A stretch of DNA of 64,000 nt from JAJNBA01 sp963842295 (GTDB lineage Bacteria; Actinomycetota; UBA4738; HRBIN12). Each line of letters begins with the position of its first letter. Positions within the stretch are counted from its first letter, which is position 1. The stretch spans positions 124,001 to 188,000 of the forward strand of contig CAWJFY010000006.1 in assembly GCA_963842295.1 (NCBI GenBank). Reading direction: 5' to 3'. The notes under the pieces were generated by a model. It saw nothing but the letters and a program-made list of their open reading frames with translations, had not been told where the DNA came from and made no database searches. The position numbers and the translations under genes were made by a program. Shown here in pieces: positions 43,625-52,270 of this stretch.

Positions 43625-44296
43625 GCGTCGAGCGGGCTCTCTTGGAGCGCGTGGGTGAGCGGTTCGACTTCCCCGAGGACGCGTTCGGACGGCTGCTCCG
43701 GCGACGGAACCGGAAGGTTCGGAACCAGCGGATCGCCTCCGGGCTCGTAGCCGTGATCGTGTCCGTGCTCGCGATCGCCGGACTCCTTCGTGCGCTCGCG
43801 GCCCGGGAGACGGGAGACCGGACGATCCAGCCCGAGCCGCGCCGCCAGGGGCGCTCGACTGTCGCGACAATGGCCTCTCGGTCCATTCGACCCGCCACGC
43901 CTGGGCTATTCCTGGGCGCTCTCCGACCAGCATGCCGATCCTCGAACGGACCCCGGTCCCTACCTCGTCATCGAGGGACCGATGGCCATCCCGATCCTGA
44001 TCGAGCCGGTGGACATCTGGCAGATCGGGTGTTGGAGCACGGGCCTATCTACCGCCGCCACAGGCCTCGCGTCGACCGCGCGGGTCGACTCACGGGGGCA
44101 CCGGGTTCGCCACTCGCTGGATGCCGATCCGAGACCGGGGGGGACGGCCTCTCCGGCTCTGGCTCGCCTTCCTTCCTCCGTCGGGCAGGGGCGCGGGATC
44201 AGGCACAAGGTCGAGGGCGCCCAGGTGGCCGATCGAACCGGAGACGACCGATCGCATGGAGGCGCAATCAGCTGCGCAAGTGTTCGGTACTGGTAG
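43621..44296 (+). pseudogene. Broken membrane partner of the sigma factor (possible anti-sigma remnant)
   Basis: The first 60-70 codons read as a sensible protein: MSVERALLERVGERFDFPED, then a basic patch RRRNRKVRNQR and one membrane helix (IASGLVAVIVSVLAIAGLLRAL). After about 43850 the frame becomes arginine/proline nonsense, while a sensible protein continues in the next frame (PFDPPRLGYSWALSDQHADP, then YLVIEGPMAIPILIEPVD) to a stop at 44296. This is best explained by one or more frameshifts. The overlap with the sigma gene and the single membrane span suggest an anti-sigma role, but no ZAS motif is present. Confidence 0.5.
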
Positions 44297-44671
44297 CGCC
44301 GGTTCTGCGTCGCCCTTCCTGCCCGCATCGCGGCCGCAGGGTCGTTTGCAGAACCGCGGCGGAGATAAGTTCCGCGCGATCTATCGATCGACAGCAGCGA
44401 TCCTCGCCCGCCGAGGGTTCATCCAAGTGCGAAACCGCAAGACTGTCTTGCGTCAGAGGGGCGGGAAGTCGCGACGGAGAGGGGCGGGAAGTCGCATGAG
44501 CTCTTCTACGCATCCTCGGGTCATTGCGGATCCATGCAGGAAACGAACCCGCCGGGGGGAGTACGACGTGGCGGCCTACGGCGGAGAGCGACGCGCAGGA
44601 AAGGGGGAGGTGCGCTTCCACGCGCTCGGGGAACGAGGTCCGATCACCCACCCCGCAGAAGGAGTCTGGAG
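44297..44671 (+). other. Gene-free stretch before the haloperoxidase remnants
   Basis: No reading frame here looks like a real protein on either strand; the longer frames are arginine-rich shadows. The only recognisable element is a GAAGGAG ribosome binding site at its end, serving the next, broken gene. A near-repeat GGGGCGGGAAGTCGC / GGGGCGGGAAGTCGC at about 44459 and 44483 suggests a small duplication. The stretch is probably decayed. Confidence 0.4.
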
Positions 44672-46026
44672 ATGAACAGCAGATGGAGACGAAGGGTGGC
44701 GACGGTGGTCGGTGCGACCGCAATGCTCGCAGCCCTCGCAGTTCCCAACGCGCTGACTGCGGCGGCCACTCGACGTTCCGAGGTGTTCTCAGCCCGCGCA
44801 ACGGTCGATCCCGTCGTCGCGTGGAGTGCGAATGCCGGGGACGCCTCGGTCCGGCGTCATCTCGGTGGCTACGCGCCGCAGGAAGCGCGCGGTACGCGAT
44901 GATGCACGTCGCCACCATACGCGCTGAACGGCATCGACGACGACCGAGCCCGACCGGTCGACCTTCGCACGACGGGCCGGACGGCCGGAGCCGGATGGAG
45001 GCTGTGCGATGACGGAAGGTCCCGGGCCGCGGCTCGTCGTTCTTCCTCCCCGCGGACTGCCGGCGCGGCGTCACCACCATGGAAGTGGACTAGCGCCGCC
45101 CTCGAGCGATCGCGGCCGGGAGGGCGAGATCGGGCATCGCCCGGGGCCATGGACGTCGCGATCTTCAAGGGCGGCACCGCCTACGGCTCGTCACCCTCCG
45201 TCGACACCGAATACGTCGGAGGGCACGGCTCCGGGCGAGTATCGCTACACGCCGGGGACCCCCTTCGCCTTCGCTCCGCATCTGGGAGAAGACCTCACCC
45301 CCTTCGCGTTGCGCGACGGCTCCCAGTTCCGTCCGGGCCCGCCGTACCCACTGACAAGCAGTCGGTACGTCGGCGGACGTCAAGGAGGTGCAGCGTCTGG
45401 GAGGCGACGACGTCATCACGCCGAGTGCACCGCACCGACGAGCAGACGAGATCGCGCTATTCTGGGTCGAGAGCTCACCGCTGCAGTGGAACCGGATCCG
45501 AGGACCGTCTCGACCGCAGAGAGGCTCGACCTCTGGGAGAACGCGCAGACTGTTCGGCTTGCTGAACATCGCCTTGACGGATGGCTACATCAGCACGTTC
45601 GAGACGAAGTACCACTACCGCTTCTGGCGACCGGTCACCGCCATCCGTCTCGCGGCCATCGACGGCAACCCGGCGACGATCGCCGACCCGACGTGGACGC
45701 CTCTAGTGCAGAACCCACCGATCCCGGACTACGACTCAGGGCATGCGACCGAAGGGGGAGCGGCTGCGCAGGTCCTGCGACGCTTCTTCCATACGAACAG
45801 GATGAGCTTCTCCCTTTGCAGCTTCACCCTTCCGGAGGGCGAGCGGTGCAGCGATGCGACGCCAACCCTGCGCCATTTCAGCCGCTTCTCTCAGGCGATG
45901 CGTGAGAACGGGGCGTCCCGGATCTACGTGGGCTTCCATTTCCGGGATGCGGTTGGAACCGGGATCCGCCACGGCAAGAGGATCGGTACCTGGACCGTGA
46001 ACCACGTCCTGCGGCCGGCGGACTAG
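44672..46026 (+). pseudogene. Vanadium-dependent haloperoxidase / PAP2-fold gene, broken copy 1
   Basis: The reading begins with a signal peptide (RRRVATVVGATAMLAALAVP) and continues in at least five frame changes: VVAWSANAGDASV, then YAMMHVAT, then ALNGIDDDRARPVDLRT, then GTAYGSSPSVDTEYVGG, then APGEYRYTPGTPFAFAPHLG, DEIALFWVESSPLQWNRI, and a long intact end (YISTFETKYHYRFWRPVTAI, DYDSGHATEGGAAAQVLRRF, SRIYVGFHFRDAVGTGIRHG) to the stop at 46024. The SGHA motif and WRPVTAIR mark the vanadate-binding fold. The N-terminal half is also too short, so sequence is missing. A secreted oxidase once, surely not functional as written. Confidence 0.8.
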
Positions 46027-46144
46027 GCGGACGCCGTCGAGACGTCACGGTCAGCTGGCGAAGCGCGCGGAGGCGAAGGGACATGAGGAGGGAATCAGGG
46101 TCGGCACGAACCCAGACCCACGATCCCCTGGGAAGGAGTCGACG

Positions 46145-47488
46145 ATGAACCGAACGAGGAGACGGAGAGTTGGCACGTTGATCGGTGTCACGGCATTGCT
46201 GGCGGCGCTCGCGGTACCCACGGCGTTGCCCGCGTCAGCTGTTGAGGTCCCCGATCAGGTGCTCGCATGGAACCAGCATGCGTACGACGAGCTGATCTTG
46301 GGCGCGCCGGCCACGTGGAAATCACCGGTCGTGTCGGCGCTCCACCTCGCGATGGTTCACGGCGCGGTCTACGACGCCGTGAACGCGATCGCGGGCGGAT
46401 ATGAGCCCTACCTGGTGGCGCCCGCGGTGGCGGACCCCACCGACTCGGAGGATGCCGCGGCGGCCGCGGCCGGCTATCACGTGCTCCTGGACATCCTCAA
46501 GCCCCCGCTGATCCTCGAAGCCGATGTCCCCGCGGTCGCCGCGAGGCTGCAGGGGTACTACGACGCTTCGCTCGCGGCGATCTTGGGCGCCGGGGTCCCC
46601 CAGAGCTCGATCGATGGTGGCGTGGCGGTCGGAAACGCCGCGGCACAGGCGATGATCGCAGAGCGGACCGGCGACGGGCGCTACGGCGAGCCGTCCTTCG
46701 ACGTTGGCTTCGACACGGGAGAGTGGCGGCCCCTCGCGGAGGGCCTGCTTGGGAACAACTTCCGCTGGACCGGGGACGTGGCTCCGTTCCTCGTCCCCAA
46801 GGCCGCGATGTTCGGCACACGGGGGCCCAACGCCGTCGCGAGCGCGAAGTACACGAGGGAGTTCAATCGGGTGAAGTCGCTCGGCGCCATCGACAGCACC
46901 ACGAGGAAGGCAGATCAGACCGCGATGGCTATCTTCTGGGCCGACCACGCGATCGGGATGTGGACCCGGATCTTCCGACAGCTCTCGGAGGCCAACCATC
47001 TTTCCACCGCCGGAGAACGCTCGATATTTCGGGATGCTCTACCTCACCGTGGGGGACGCCGTGATCGCCTGCCAGCTGGACAAGGCGGAATGGAGCTTCT
47101 GGCGGCCGACGACAGCGATCCGGGAAGCCGCAACCGACGGCAACCCGTTGACGGAGGCCGACGGAACCTGGGAGTCGCTCAATCCGGTTCCGCCCTATCC
47201 AGAGCATCCGTCCGGGCACAATTGCGGCAGCTGGTCGATCGTGGAGACCCTGAAGGACTTCTACGGGACGAACCGCATGACGTTCAGCGCGACACGCACG
47301 TTCCCGCAGCCGGGTCCCGCACCGATCACGCGCACGTTCACGCGGTTCTCCCAGGCGGGTCGGGAGATCACTTCGAGCGCGTGTCTTCGGGGGACTGCAC
47401 TTCTGGACCGCGGACGCGCAGGGTGCACGACTCGGTCGGAGGGTCGCGAACTGGCGACAGGAGCACTACTTCCAGCCCGTCGCCGTGA
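46145..47488 (+). pseudogene. Vanadium-dependent haloperoxidase / PAP2-fold gene, broken copy 2
   Basis: About 290 codons are intact from the ATG: a signal peptide (LIGVTALLAALAVPTALPAS), VLAWNQHAYDELILGAPATW, and SALHLAMVHGAVYDAVNAIA. Near 47010 the frame must change to continue as ENARYFGMLYLTVGDAVIAC, EWSFWRPTTAIREA and YPEHPSGHNCGS. Near 47375 it must change again to read GLHFWTADAQGARLGRRVAN and WRQEHYFQPV. Two one-base indels therefore break the active-site half. The start has AAGGAG upstream. It resembles copy 1 in signal peptide and order but has a different N-terminal region, so it is a divergent tandem paralogue. A hairpin terminator follows. Confidence 0.85.
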
Positions 47489-47495
47489 GGTCGAA

Positions 47496-47526
47496 GCGGG
47501 CGGGGCGCCGAAGGCGCCCCGCCCGC
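47496..47526 (-). terminator. GC hairpin ending the tRNA-Glu-Asp-Phe unit, possibly bidirectional
   Basis: A perfect inverted repeat with 14-bp arms (47496-47509 and 47513-47526) closes a three-base loop; on the minus strand the tip reads C-UUCG-G, a stable tetraloop. There is no U-tract on either side. It lies between the end of haloperoxidase copy 2 and tRNA-Phe. Confidence 0.7.
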
Positions 47527-47539
47527 CCTTCACATCGAG

Positions 47540-47612
47540 TGGGGAGGGGCGGAATCGGACCGCCGACACCGCGGTTTTCAGCCGCGTGCTCTACCAACTG
47601 AGCTACCTCCCC
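47540..47612 (-). tRNA. tRNA-Phe (anticodon GAA)
   Basis: A 73-nt tRNA on the minus strand: acceptor GGGGAGG/CCTCCCC, D-stem GAGC, anticodon stem CGCGG/CCGCG with loop CUGAAAA, and T-arm GGCGG-UCCGAUU-CCGCC. CCA is not encoded. It is last in the Glu-Asp-Phe cluster. Confidence 0.96.
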
Positions 47613-47650
47613 CAACAGGTGAGCGAGCCGTCTCCGACTCGCTCGCCCAG

Positions 47651-47726
47651 CGCGCCCGACGGGCTTCGATCCCGCGATCTCCTCCTTGACAGGGAGGTGA
47701 GGACGACCGGACTCCTCTACGGGCGC
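47651..47726 (-). tRNA. tRNA-Asp (anticodon GUC)
   Basis: A 76-nt tRNA on the minus strand: acceptor GCGCCCG/CGGGCGC, anticodon stem CCUCC/GGAGG with loop CUGUCAA, T-arm stem GCGGG/CCCGU with loop AUCGAAG. CCA is not encoded. Confidence 0.95.
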
Positions 47727-47743
47727 ATATGCGGTTGGTGCCG

Positions 47744-47816
47744 TGCCCCCAACGGGATTCGAACCCGTGCTTCCGCCTTGAAAGGGCGATGTCCTAGGCC
47801 TCTAGACGATGGGGGC
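47744..47816 (-). tRNA. tRNA-Glu (anticodon UUC)
   Basis: A 73-nt tRNA on the minus strand: acceptor GCCCCCA/UGGGGGC, UCGUCUAGAGG D-arm typical of tRNA-Glu, anticodon loop CUUUCAA, T-arm CGGG-UUCGAAU-CCCG. CCA is not encoded. First of the cluster. Confidence 0.96.
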
Positions 47817-47895
47817 CTGCCCCTCGCCATCTTCCCACCGGGGACAGCTCAGAGAGTATAGCCACGGCCCTTCGGCTCCCCGGTGCGTGCCAAGG

Positions 47896-48408
47896 TCAGG
47901 TCGGTCGACCGTCGCAGACCAGATCGATGCGAGCGCCGTTCGCCTCCACGGCTGCCTGCAGGTCTTCGCACCGGCCCTTGGTCTCGTTCCCCGCATCGCG
48001 GAAGGCGGGTCGCCCGAGCTCCTTCAAGGTCCGTGCGGAGCTCGGGAATCCGGCATCGCGGACGGCGGTGACGAGCTCGAGCTGGCTCTGCCATGCCTCG
48101 AGGTAGGCCCGCTGCGGGGCGACCAGCTCCGGCGGCGGATCCAGCTGCCGGAGCGCGTCCACGACGTCCTGGTACAGCCGGGCGCTCTGGTCGAGGAACA
48201 CCGTCACGACGTCCATGCGGTCCGCCCACGCCACCTGCTTGAGCCGGACCCGGAGGTCACGACCGAGCCCGTGCTCCTGGATGTGTGCGGTCTCGCTCAC
48301 CCGCTGAAGCTGCGCGAAGTAGTCGCCGGGCGCGGAACCGCCGCCGCCGTTCCCGCCGCAGCCCGCGGCGACCACGAGCACGAGCGCGAACGCGCGACGG
48401 ACCTTCAT
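47896..48408 (-). CDS. Lipoprotein of unknown function
   Basis: A 170-residue lipoprotein. The signal peptide VRRAFALVLVVAAGC ends in a lipobox (VAAGC) with the lipidated Cys near residue 17, followed by a Gly/Ser linker and a helical domain (YFAQLQRVSETAHIQEHGLG, VVTVFLDQSARLYQDVVDAL). The helices resemble four-helix extracellular domains of no clear family. It should be anchored outside the membrane. It ends 80 nt before the tRNA-Glu gene. Function not recognised. Confidence 0.75.
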   Translation of the reverse strand: MKVRRAFALVLVVAAGCGGNGGGGSAPGDYFAQLQRVSETAHIQEHGLGRDLRVRLKQVAWADRMDVVTVFLDQSARLYQDVVDALRQLDPPPELVAPQRAYLEAWQSQLELVTAVRDAGFPSSARTLKELGRPAFRDAGNETKGRCEDLQAAVEANGARIDLVCDGRPT

Positions 48409-48486
48409 GTCCGGCAGAGTGTCAGCGGACGCCTGGAAGCGGCAACCCGCTCAAGGAGGGTCCGTTTCCGTCCGAAACCCGGTCGT

Positions 48487-48660
48487 ATGCGTCATCGTGA
48501 GCTCCGAGTGGTGCTGGAGTGGCTCGGCCTCGTCGAGCCCGATCGCTCGCGGCGCGAGCCGATCGCACTGCCGAGCTGGGCGTCATGGGCGGTGCCCCTG
48601 CTCCTGGTGGCCGTTGCGGCCGTCGGGGCGCTCGTGGTCAGCGCACTGCTTGGGATCTGA
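48487..48660 (+). CDS. Small single-span membrane protein
   Basis: A 57-residue reading frame with a basic/aromatic N-terminus (MRHRELRVVLEWLGLVEPDR) and one C-terminal membrane helix (WAVPLLLVAVAAVGALVVSA). It is short but has the composition of a real small membrane protein. It overlaps the convergent DUF192 gene by 23 nt. There is no ribosome binding site. It is divergent from the lipoprotein gene. Confidence 0.55.
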   Translation: MRHRELRVVLEWLGLVEPDRSRREPIALPSWASWAVPLLLVAVAAVGALVVSALLGI

Positions 48661-48970
48661 AGCGGTCGCCGACCGAGACCTCCGACCGGATATCGCACTC
48701 GAGGATGTGACGGGCGCGGCGCCGACCGGCGACCAGCCGGCCAGGACGGCAGCGGTGCACCGCGATCACTCGCATCCCTCGGTCCAGGAAGACCAAGGAG
48801 ATCGCTGCCTTCATCCCGAAGGTCTGCACGCTCCGGCAGCGGCGGAAGAGCATCGCTTCTCGGGGGGCCGGCGGCGGGTGGCCCCGCAGCCCGCGCATCC
48901 GTTCCCTCCTGGTCTCCGGGATCAGCACGCGCCACCCGCCGCCTGGCCCGTCCATCTCGACGACCTTCAT
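48638..48970 (-). CDS. DUF192 family protein
   Basis: A 110-residue protein with the DUF192 order: RRERMRGLRGHPPPAPREAM, then LFRRCRSVQTFGMKAAISLV, then FLDRGMRVIAVHRCRPGRLV and ARHILECDIR. DUF192 proteins are mostly secreted small beta proteins; here no signal peptide is seen, so it may be cytosolic. The role is unknown. A TAGGGT box six nucleotides before the ATG suggests a leaderless message. Confidence 0.78.
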   Translation of the reverse strand: MKVVEMDGPGGGWRVLIPETRRERMRGLRGHPPPAPREAMLFRRCRSVQTFGMKAAISLVFLDRGMRVIAVHRCRPGRLVAGRRRARHILECDIRSEVSVGDRFRSQAVR

Positions 48971-48976
48971 CGTGCG

Positions 48977-48982
48977 ACCCTA
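48977..48982 (-). promoter_or_regulatory. -10 element of the DUF192 gene
   Basis: TAGGGT lies six nucleotides before the ATG, 25 nt from the end of tRNA-Lys. Confidence 0.45.
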
Positions 48983-49006
48983 GAGTCGCCCACTGACGGA
49001 GCGTGG

Positions 49007-49082
49007 TGGGGCGGGCAGGATTCGAACCCGCGACACGAGGGTTAAAAGCCCCCTGCTCTAGACCAGACTGAGCTACCGCCCC
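49007..49082 (-). tRNA. tRNA-Lys (anticodon UUU)
   Basis: A 76-nt tRNA on the minus strand: acceptor GGGGCGG/CCGCCCC, anticodon loop CUUUUAA on a GGGGG/CCCUC stem, T-arm GCGGG-UUCGAAU-CCUGC. CCA is not encoded. Confidence 0.95.
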
Positions 49083-49151
49083 TCCCGAGATTGTAGGAAC
49101 CTCCACCCCCGCCGGACCGTCCCAAAGGGATACGGCCCGAGGAGGCTGCTC

Positions 49152-49685
49152 ATGCGACGCTCCGCGATCCTCACGATCTTCGCGCTCGTTCTGGCCGCTT
49201 GTGCGGACGATCCGGCTCCCGGTCCCGCCTCAGGGCCTGCCGAACCCCAGCTCGACCAGACCCGCATGGGGATCTACGAGAGTCTTGCCAGAGAGTTGGT
49301 CGGAGCGGAGAAGGTCGAGTGGAAGAAGATCGTGATCGTCTCGGAGCTCTGCGCGAACGCCGGAGGGGCTGAGGGGCCGGAGGGATGCGACGACTCGCTC
49401 GGCACCGCCGAGCAGGACGAGCTCGCGCAGCGCCTCGGCGACCTCGGTCCGAGGATCTCATTCGTCGAGGATCCCACGCCGCTCTACGACGAAGCGTGGA
49501 TGACGGGCCCTCCCGAGACACTCGTCCTTCGCCTCGGCACGATCACGGACCGACGTGACGGAGTCGAGGTCGGAGGGAGCTACGGATGCGGTGGACTCTG
49601 TGGCGGCGGAACGACCTACTTGCTCGAAGAGAAGACAGACGGCTGGGAGGTCGTCGGCACCACAGGGCCCGTCTGGATCGCGTAG
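49152..49685 (+). CDS. Secreted lipoprotein of unknown function
   Basis: A 177-residue lipoprotein with signal LTIFALVLAAC, lipidated Cys near residue 17, and a proline-rich linker (PAPGPASGPAEP). The domain has IYESLARELVGAEKVEWKKI and VIVSELCANAGGAEG, four further cysteines and the end SYGCGGLCGGGTTYLLEEKT with VVGTTGPVWIA. Cysteines in pairs suggest extracellular disulfides. No family is recognised. The ATG at 49152 has GAGGAGGC upstream. It is convergent with nadE. Confidence 0.78.
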   Translation: MRRSAILTIFALVLAACADDPAPGPASGPAEPQLDQTRMGIYESLARELVGAEKVEWKKIVIVSELCANAGGAEGPEGCDDSLGTAEQDELAQRLGDLGPRISFVEDPTPLYDEAWMTGPPETLVLRLGTITDRRDGVEVGGSYGCGGLCGGGTTYLLEEKTDGWEVVGTTGPVWIA

Positions 49686-49697
49686 CCGGGCGACAGA

Positions 49698-51305
49698 TCA
49701 GTCCACGTAGCGGTTCGTGATCGGCATCCGTCGGTCCCGGCCGAACGCCTTCGGCGTGATCTTGATCCCCGGAGCCGCCTGGCGCCGCTTGTATTCGGTG
49801 CGGTCGACCATCCGGACGATCCGTTCGACGGTGGCGCGCTCGTGACCCTGCTCCACGATCTCGTCCACGCCCAGGTCCTCCTCGACGTAGGCCTCGATGA
49901 TCGGATCCAGGACGTCGTACGGAGGCAGCGAGTCCGTGTCTTTCTGACCGGGCCGGAGCTCGGCCGAGGGCGGCTTCGTCAAGACCCGTTCCGGGATGGG
50001 TTCGCCGGGCCCGTCGGCGTTCCGCCAGCGGCACAGCTCGTAGACGAGCGTCTTGGGCACGTCCTTGATCGGCGCGAACCCGCCGGCCATGTCCCCGTAG
50101 AGGGTCGCGTAGCCGACCGCGTACTCGCTCTTGTTCCCGGTAGCCAGCACGAGCGAGCCGAACTTGTTCGAGATGGCCATCAAGAGGTTCCCGCGGATCC
50201 GGGCCTGGAGGTTCTCCTCGGTGACGTCTTCGGGCCGGCCCTCGAAGAGTGGCCGGAGCGTCGAGCGGTACGCGTCGAACACCGTGTCGATCGGCGCCGT
50301 TTCGATCCGGATGCCGAGGCGCGAGGCGACGCCGACGGCGTCCTCTACGCTCTCTTCGCTCGAATACGGCGACGGCATCGTGAGCGCACGCACGCTGTCC
50401 GGACCGAGCGCGTCGGCAGCGAGCACCGCGACGAAGGCCGAATCGATCCCGCCCGAGAGTCCGAAGACGACGTCGTCGAACCCGTTCTTCCGGACGTAGT
50501 CCCGCAGGCCGAGGACGAGCGCTCGGTAGATGGACTCCGGCGGCTCGGACCACACCGCGTCGTGGTCGGCGCTCGCCGATCCGTCATCGACGTCGACGAT
50601 CAAGAGATCCTCGTCGAACATCTTCGCCCGGCACGCGACCTCACCGTCGGGACCCATCACCAGCGATCCGCCGTCGAAGACGATCTCGTCCTGGCCGCCG
50701 ACGGCGTTCACGTACGCGATCCAGCCTCCGAACTCACGCGCTCGGTCTCGCAGCACGCCGAGTCGCTCCTCGAGCTTCCGCCGGTGGTACGGCGACCCGT
50801 TGATGTTGGTCACCAGCGGGACCCCTCGGTAGTCGACGAACGGTGATCCCGGACGCCATGCGTCCTCGCACACGGAGAGGCCCACGGAGATGCCACCGAC
50901 GGAGACCTGCTCGCTCCTGTCGCCGGGCACGAAGTACCGTTTCTCGTCGAAGACCCCGTAGTTCGGCAGCACGATCTTGTGGTAGCGGACGCGGACCTCG
51001 CCTCCGGCGAGGTACGCGGACGCGTTGTGGAGCCCCCGCTCGGTCCGATCCACGAACCCGGCGATCACCGGGCACGCGTCGGTCGTCTTCGCCGCCAGCT
51101 CGTCCAGGGCCGCGAGGTTGTCGCGCACGAACTCCGGGCGGAGCACCAGATCCTCGGGCGGGTACCCCGTGATCGAGAGCTCGGGGAAGCACACGAGCTC
51201 GGCGCGGGCCTCAGCGGCTCCGGCCGCCGCCGCGGCCATCTTCTCGACGTTGCCGGCGAGGTCGCCGACGGTGAGGTTCAGCTGGCCGAGCGCGATGCGA
51301 GGCAC
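49698..51305 (-). CDS. nadE: Glutamine-dependent NAD+ synthetase
   Basis: Makes NAD from deamido-NAD, ATP and glutamine. The 535-residue protein has an N-terminal nitrilase-type glutaminase domain (residues 1-260) with catalytic Glu in LVCFPELSITGYPPEDL, Lys in RYHKIVLPNYGVFDEKRY and Cys in VGLSVCEDAWRP, and a C-terminal synthetase domain with the ATP P-loop VVFGLSGGIDSAFVAVLAAD, TMPSPYSSEESVEDA and LLMAISNKFGSLVLATGNKS. Length is right for the two-domain form. The GTG start has TACGCT six nucleotides upstream. Confidence 0.97.
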   Translation of the reverse strand: MPRIALGQLNLTVGDLAGNVEKMAAAAAGAAEARAELVCFPELSITGYPPEDLVLRPEFVRDNLAALDELAAKTTDACPVIAGFVDRTERGLHNASAYLAGGEVRVRYHKIVLPNYGVFDEKRYFVPGDRSEQVSVGGISVGLSVCEDAWRPGSPFVDYRGVPLVTNINGSPYHRRKLEERLGVLRDRAREFGGWIAYVNAVGGQDEIVFDGGSLVMGPDGEVACRAKMFDEDLLIVDVDDGSASADHDAVWSEPPESIYRALVLGLRDYVRKNGFDDVVFGLSGGIDSAFVAVLAADALGPDSVRALTMPSPYSSEESVEDAVGVASRLGIRIETAPIDTVFDAYRSTLRPLFEGRPEDVTEENLQARIRGNLLMAISNKFGSLVLATGNKSEYAVGYATLYGDMAGGFAPIKDVPKTLVYELCRWRNADGPGEPIPERVLTKPPSAELRPGQKDTDSLPPYDVLDPIIEAYVEEDLGVDEIVEQGHERATVERIVRMVDRTEYKRRQAAPGIKITPKAFGRDRRMPITNRYVD

Positions 51306-51311
51306 GACATC

Positions 51312-51317
51312 AGCGTA
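51312..51317 (-). promoter_or_regulatory. -10 element of nadE
   Basis: TACGCT lies six nucleotides before the GTG start of nadE, without a ribosome binding site. Confidence 0.5.
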
Positions 51318-51360
51318 GCGCGGCGAGCAGGTGCTTCAGGGTTCGGCCGCGCCGTCGTGC

Positions 51361-51828
51361 CTATTCGGGCCCGCCGATGTCCAGGTTGTAGGCCTCCCAG
51401 ACGAGATCCGCACCCTTCTGCCGATGACGGATCAACTTCCCGATGAGCCGCTGAAGGTCGTCACGAGCGTCGTCGAGGGGCCACGGGAGCCCCCCGATCT
51501 CGACCTGTTCGAGCCGGGCGAGCGTTTCGCCGACCGCATGGGTGATCTCGGGGTGCTCGTCGCGCAGTTTGTCGAGCGTGCCGGCGAGGCGTGGCGACAT
51601 CGTCACGATCTCCTCGTAGAGGCCTCCGGGCTTCTCGGTGGTGTCCACGTGCTGGTCCCACGCGTCCCGGACGCCCGTGATCTCCTTGGTGACCAGCGTG
51701 GTCCAGTCGGGGATCCGGCCGGCGGCGGGCGAGGAGATGGCAACCTCGAGTCCGACGAGCGCCTCGTGGAGGGTCCGGCGGCGCTTCGCGGCCTCCTGCA
51801 GCGCAGGCGTACGCGGCTTCTCGGTCAT
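51361..51828 (-). CDS. Helical protein of unknown function
   Basis: Not recognised. The 155-residue protein is predicted to be mostly helical, with amphipathic stretches TPALQEAAKRRRTLHEALVG, WTTLVTKEITGVRDAWDQHV, RLAGTLDKLRDEHPEITHAV and ARDDLQRLIGKLIRHRQKGA. It may be a four-helix bundle. Histidines are scattered but the hemerythrin ligand pattern is missing. No signal peptide. A TAGCAT box six nucleotides before the ATG suggests its own leaderless promoter; it lies between nadE and the cupredoxin gene. Confidence 0.7.
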   Translation of the reverse strand: MTEKPRTPALQEAAKRRRTLHEALVGLEVAISSPAAGRIPDWTTLVTKEITGVRDAWDQHVDTTEKPGGLYEEIVTMSPRLAGTLDKLRDEHPEITHAVGETLARLEQVEIGGLPWPLDDARDDLQRLIGKLIRHRQKGADLVWEAYNLDIGGPE

Positions 51829-51834
51829 CCGAGC

Positions 51835-51840
51835 ATGCTA
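51835..51840 (-). promoter_or_regulatory. -10 element of the helical protein gene
   Basis: TAGCAT lies six nucleotides before the ATG at 51828. Confidence 0.45.
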
Positions 51841-51913
51841 GCCCCGTAGGATGACGTCGCGCAATCCGTGCTCTCGGCCGAGCCGTACTACCCCCCGACG
51901 CGAAGGAGATGGT

Positions 51914-52270
51914 ATGCGCGGAACACGGAAGGGCATCGCGACGGTCGCACTGGCCGTCGGCCTGACTCTCGGAACCTCGGGCATCGCCGACGCCGTCACG
52001 GTCGGCGTCCGCGGGATCTCCCCCAACGTCTGGAGCCCGAAGGTGAGGCGTATCGCTCCGGGCACGATCGTGCGCTGGTTCGCCATCAATACCACCCACA
52101 ACGTGAGGTCAAGAGGTGCCAACTGGAGCTACTTCCGGCACCTGAATCGCGGGACCTCGGTCGCTCGCAGGTTCAACCGACGGGGCACATTCCGCTTCTA
52201 CTGCAACATCCACAGTCACGCCCAGGCCGGCGTCTGCCACGGGATGTGTGGCTCGATCGTCGTCAGCTGA
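51914..52270 (+). CDS. Secreted cupredoxin-like copper protein
   Basis: A 118-residue exported protein. The signal peptide is KGIATVALAVGLTLGTSGIA. The mature part is a plastocyanin-type beta barrel: a first copper histidine in NTTHNVRS and the C-terminal loop FYCNIHSHAQAGVCHGM with Cys, His and Met ligands. The loop is longer than in plastocyanin and contains extra histidines and a cysteine (VCHGMCG). It probably carries electrons or binds copper outside the cell. The ATG at 51914 follows GAAGGAGA. It converges on the cyclase gene with an 8-nt overlap. Confidence 0.87.
   Translation: MRGTRKGIATVALAVGLTLGTSGIADAVTVGVRGISPNVWSPKVRRIAPGTIVRWFAINTTHNVRSRGANWSYFRHLNRGTSVARRFNRRGTFRFYCNIHSHAQAGVCHGMCGSIVVS

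Noticed and set aside
46145..47488. Programmed ribosomal frameshifting in the haloperoxidase genes
   Set aside because: Several frame changes in varied contexts without slippery heptamers or downstream structure; mutation or sequencing error is simpler.
51361..51828. Hemerythrin domain in the helical protein
   Set aside because: Helical length is suitable but the His/Glu/Asp iron-ligand pattern is missing.
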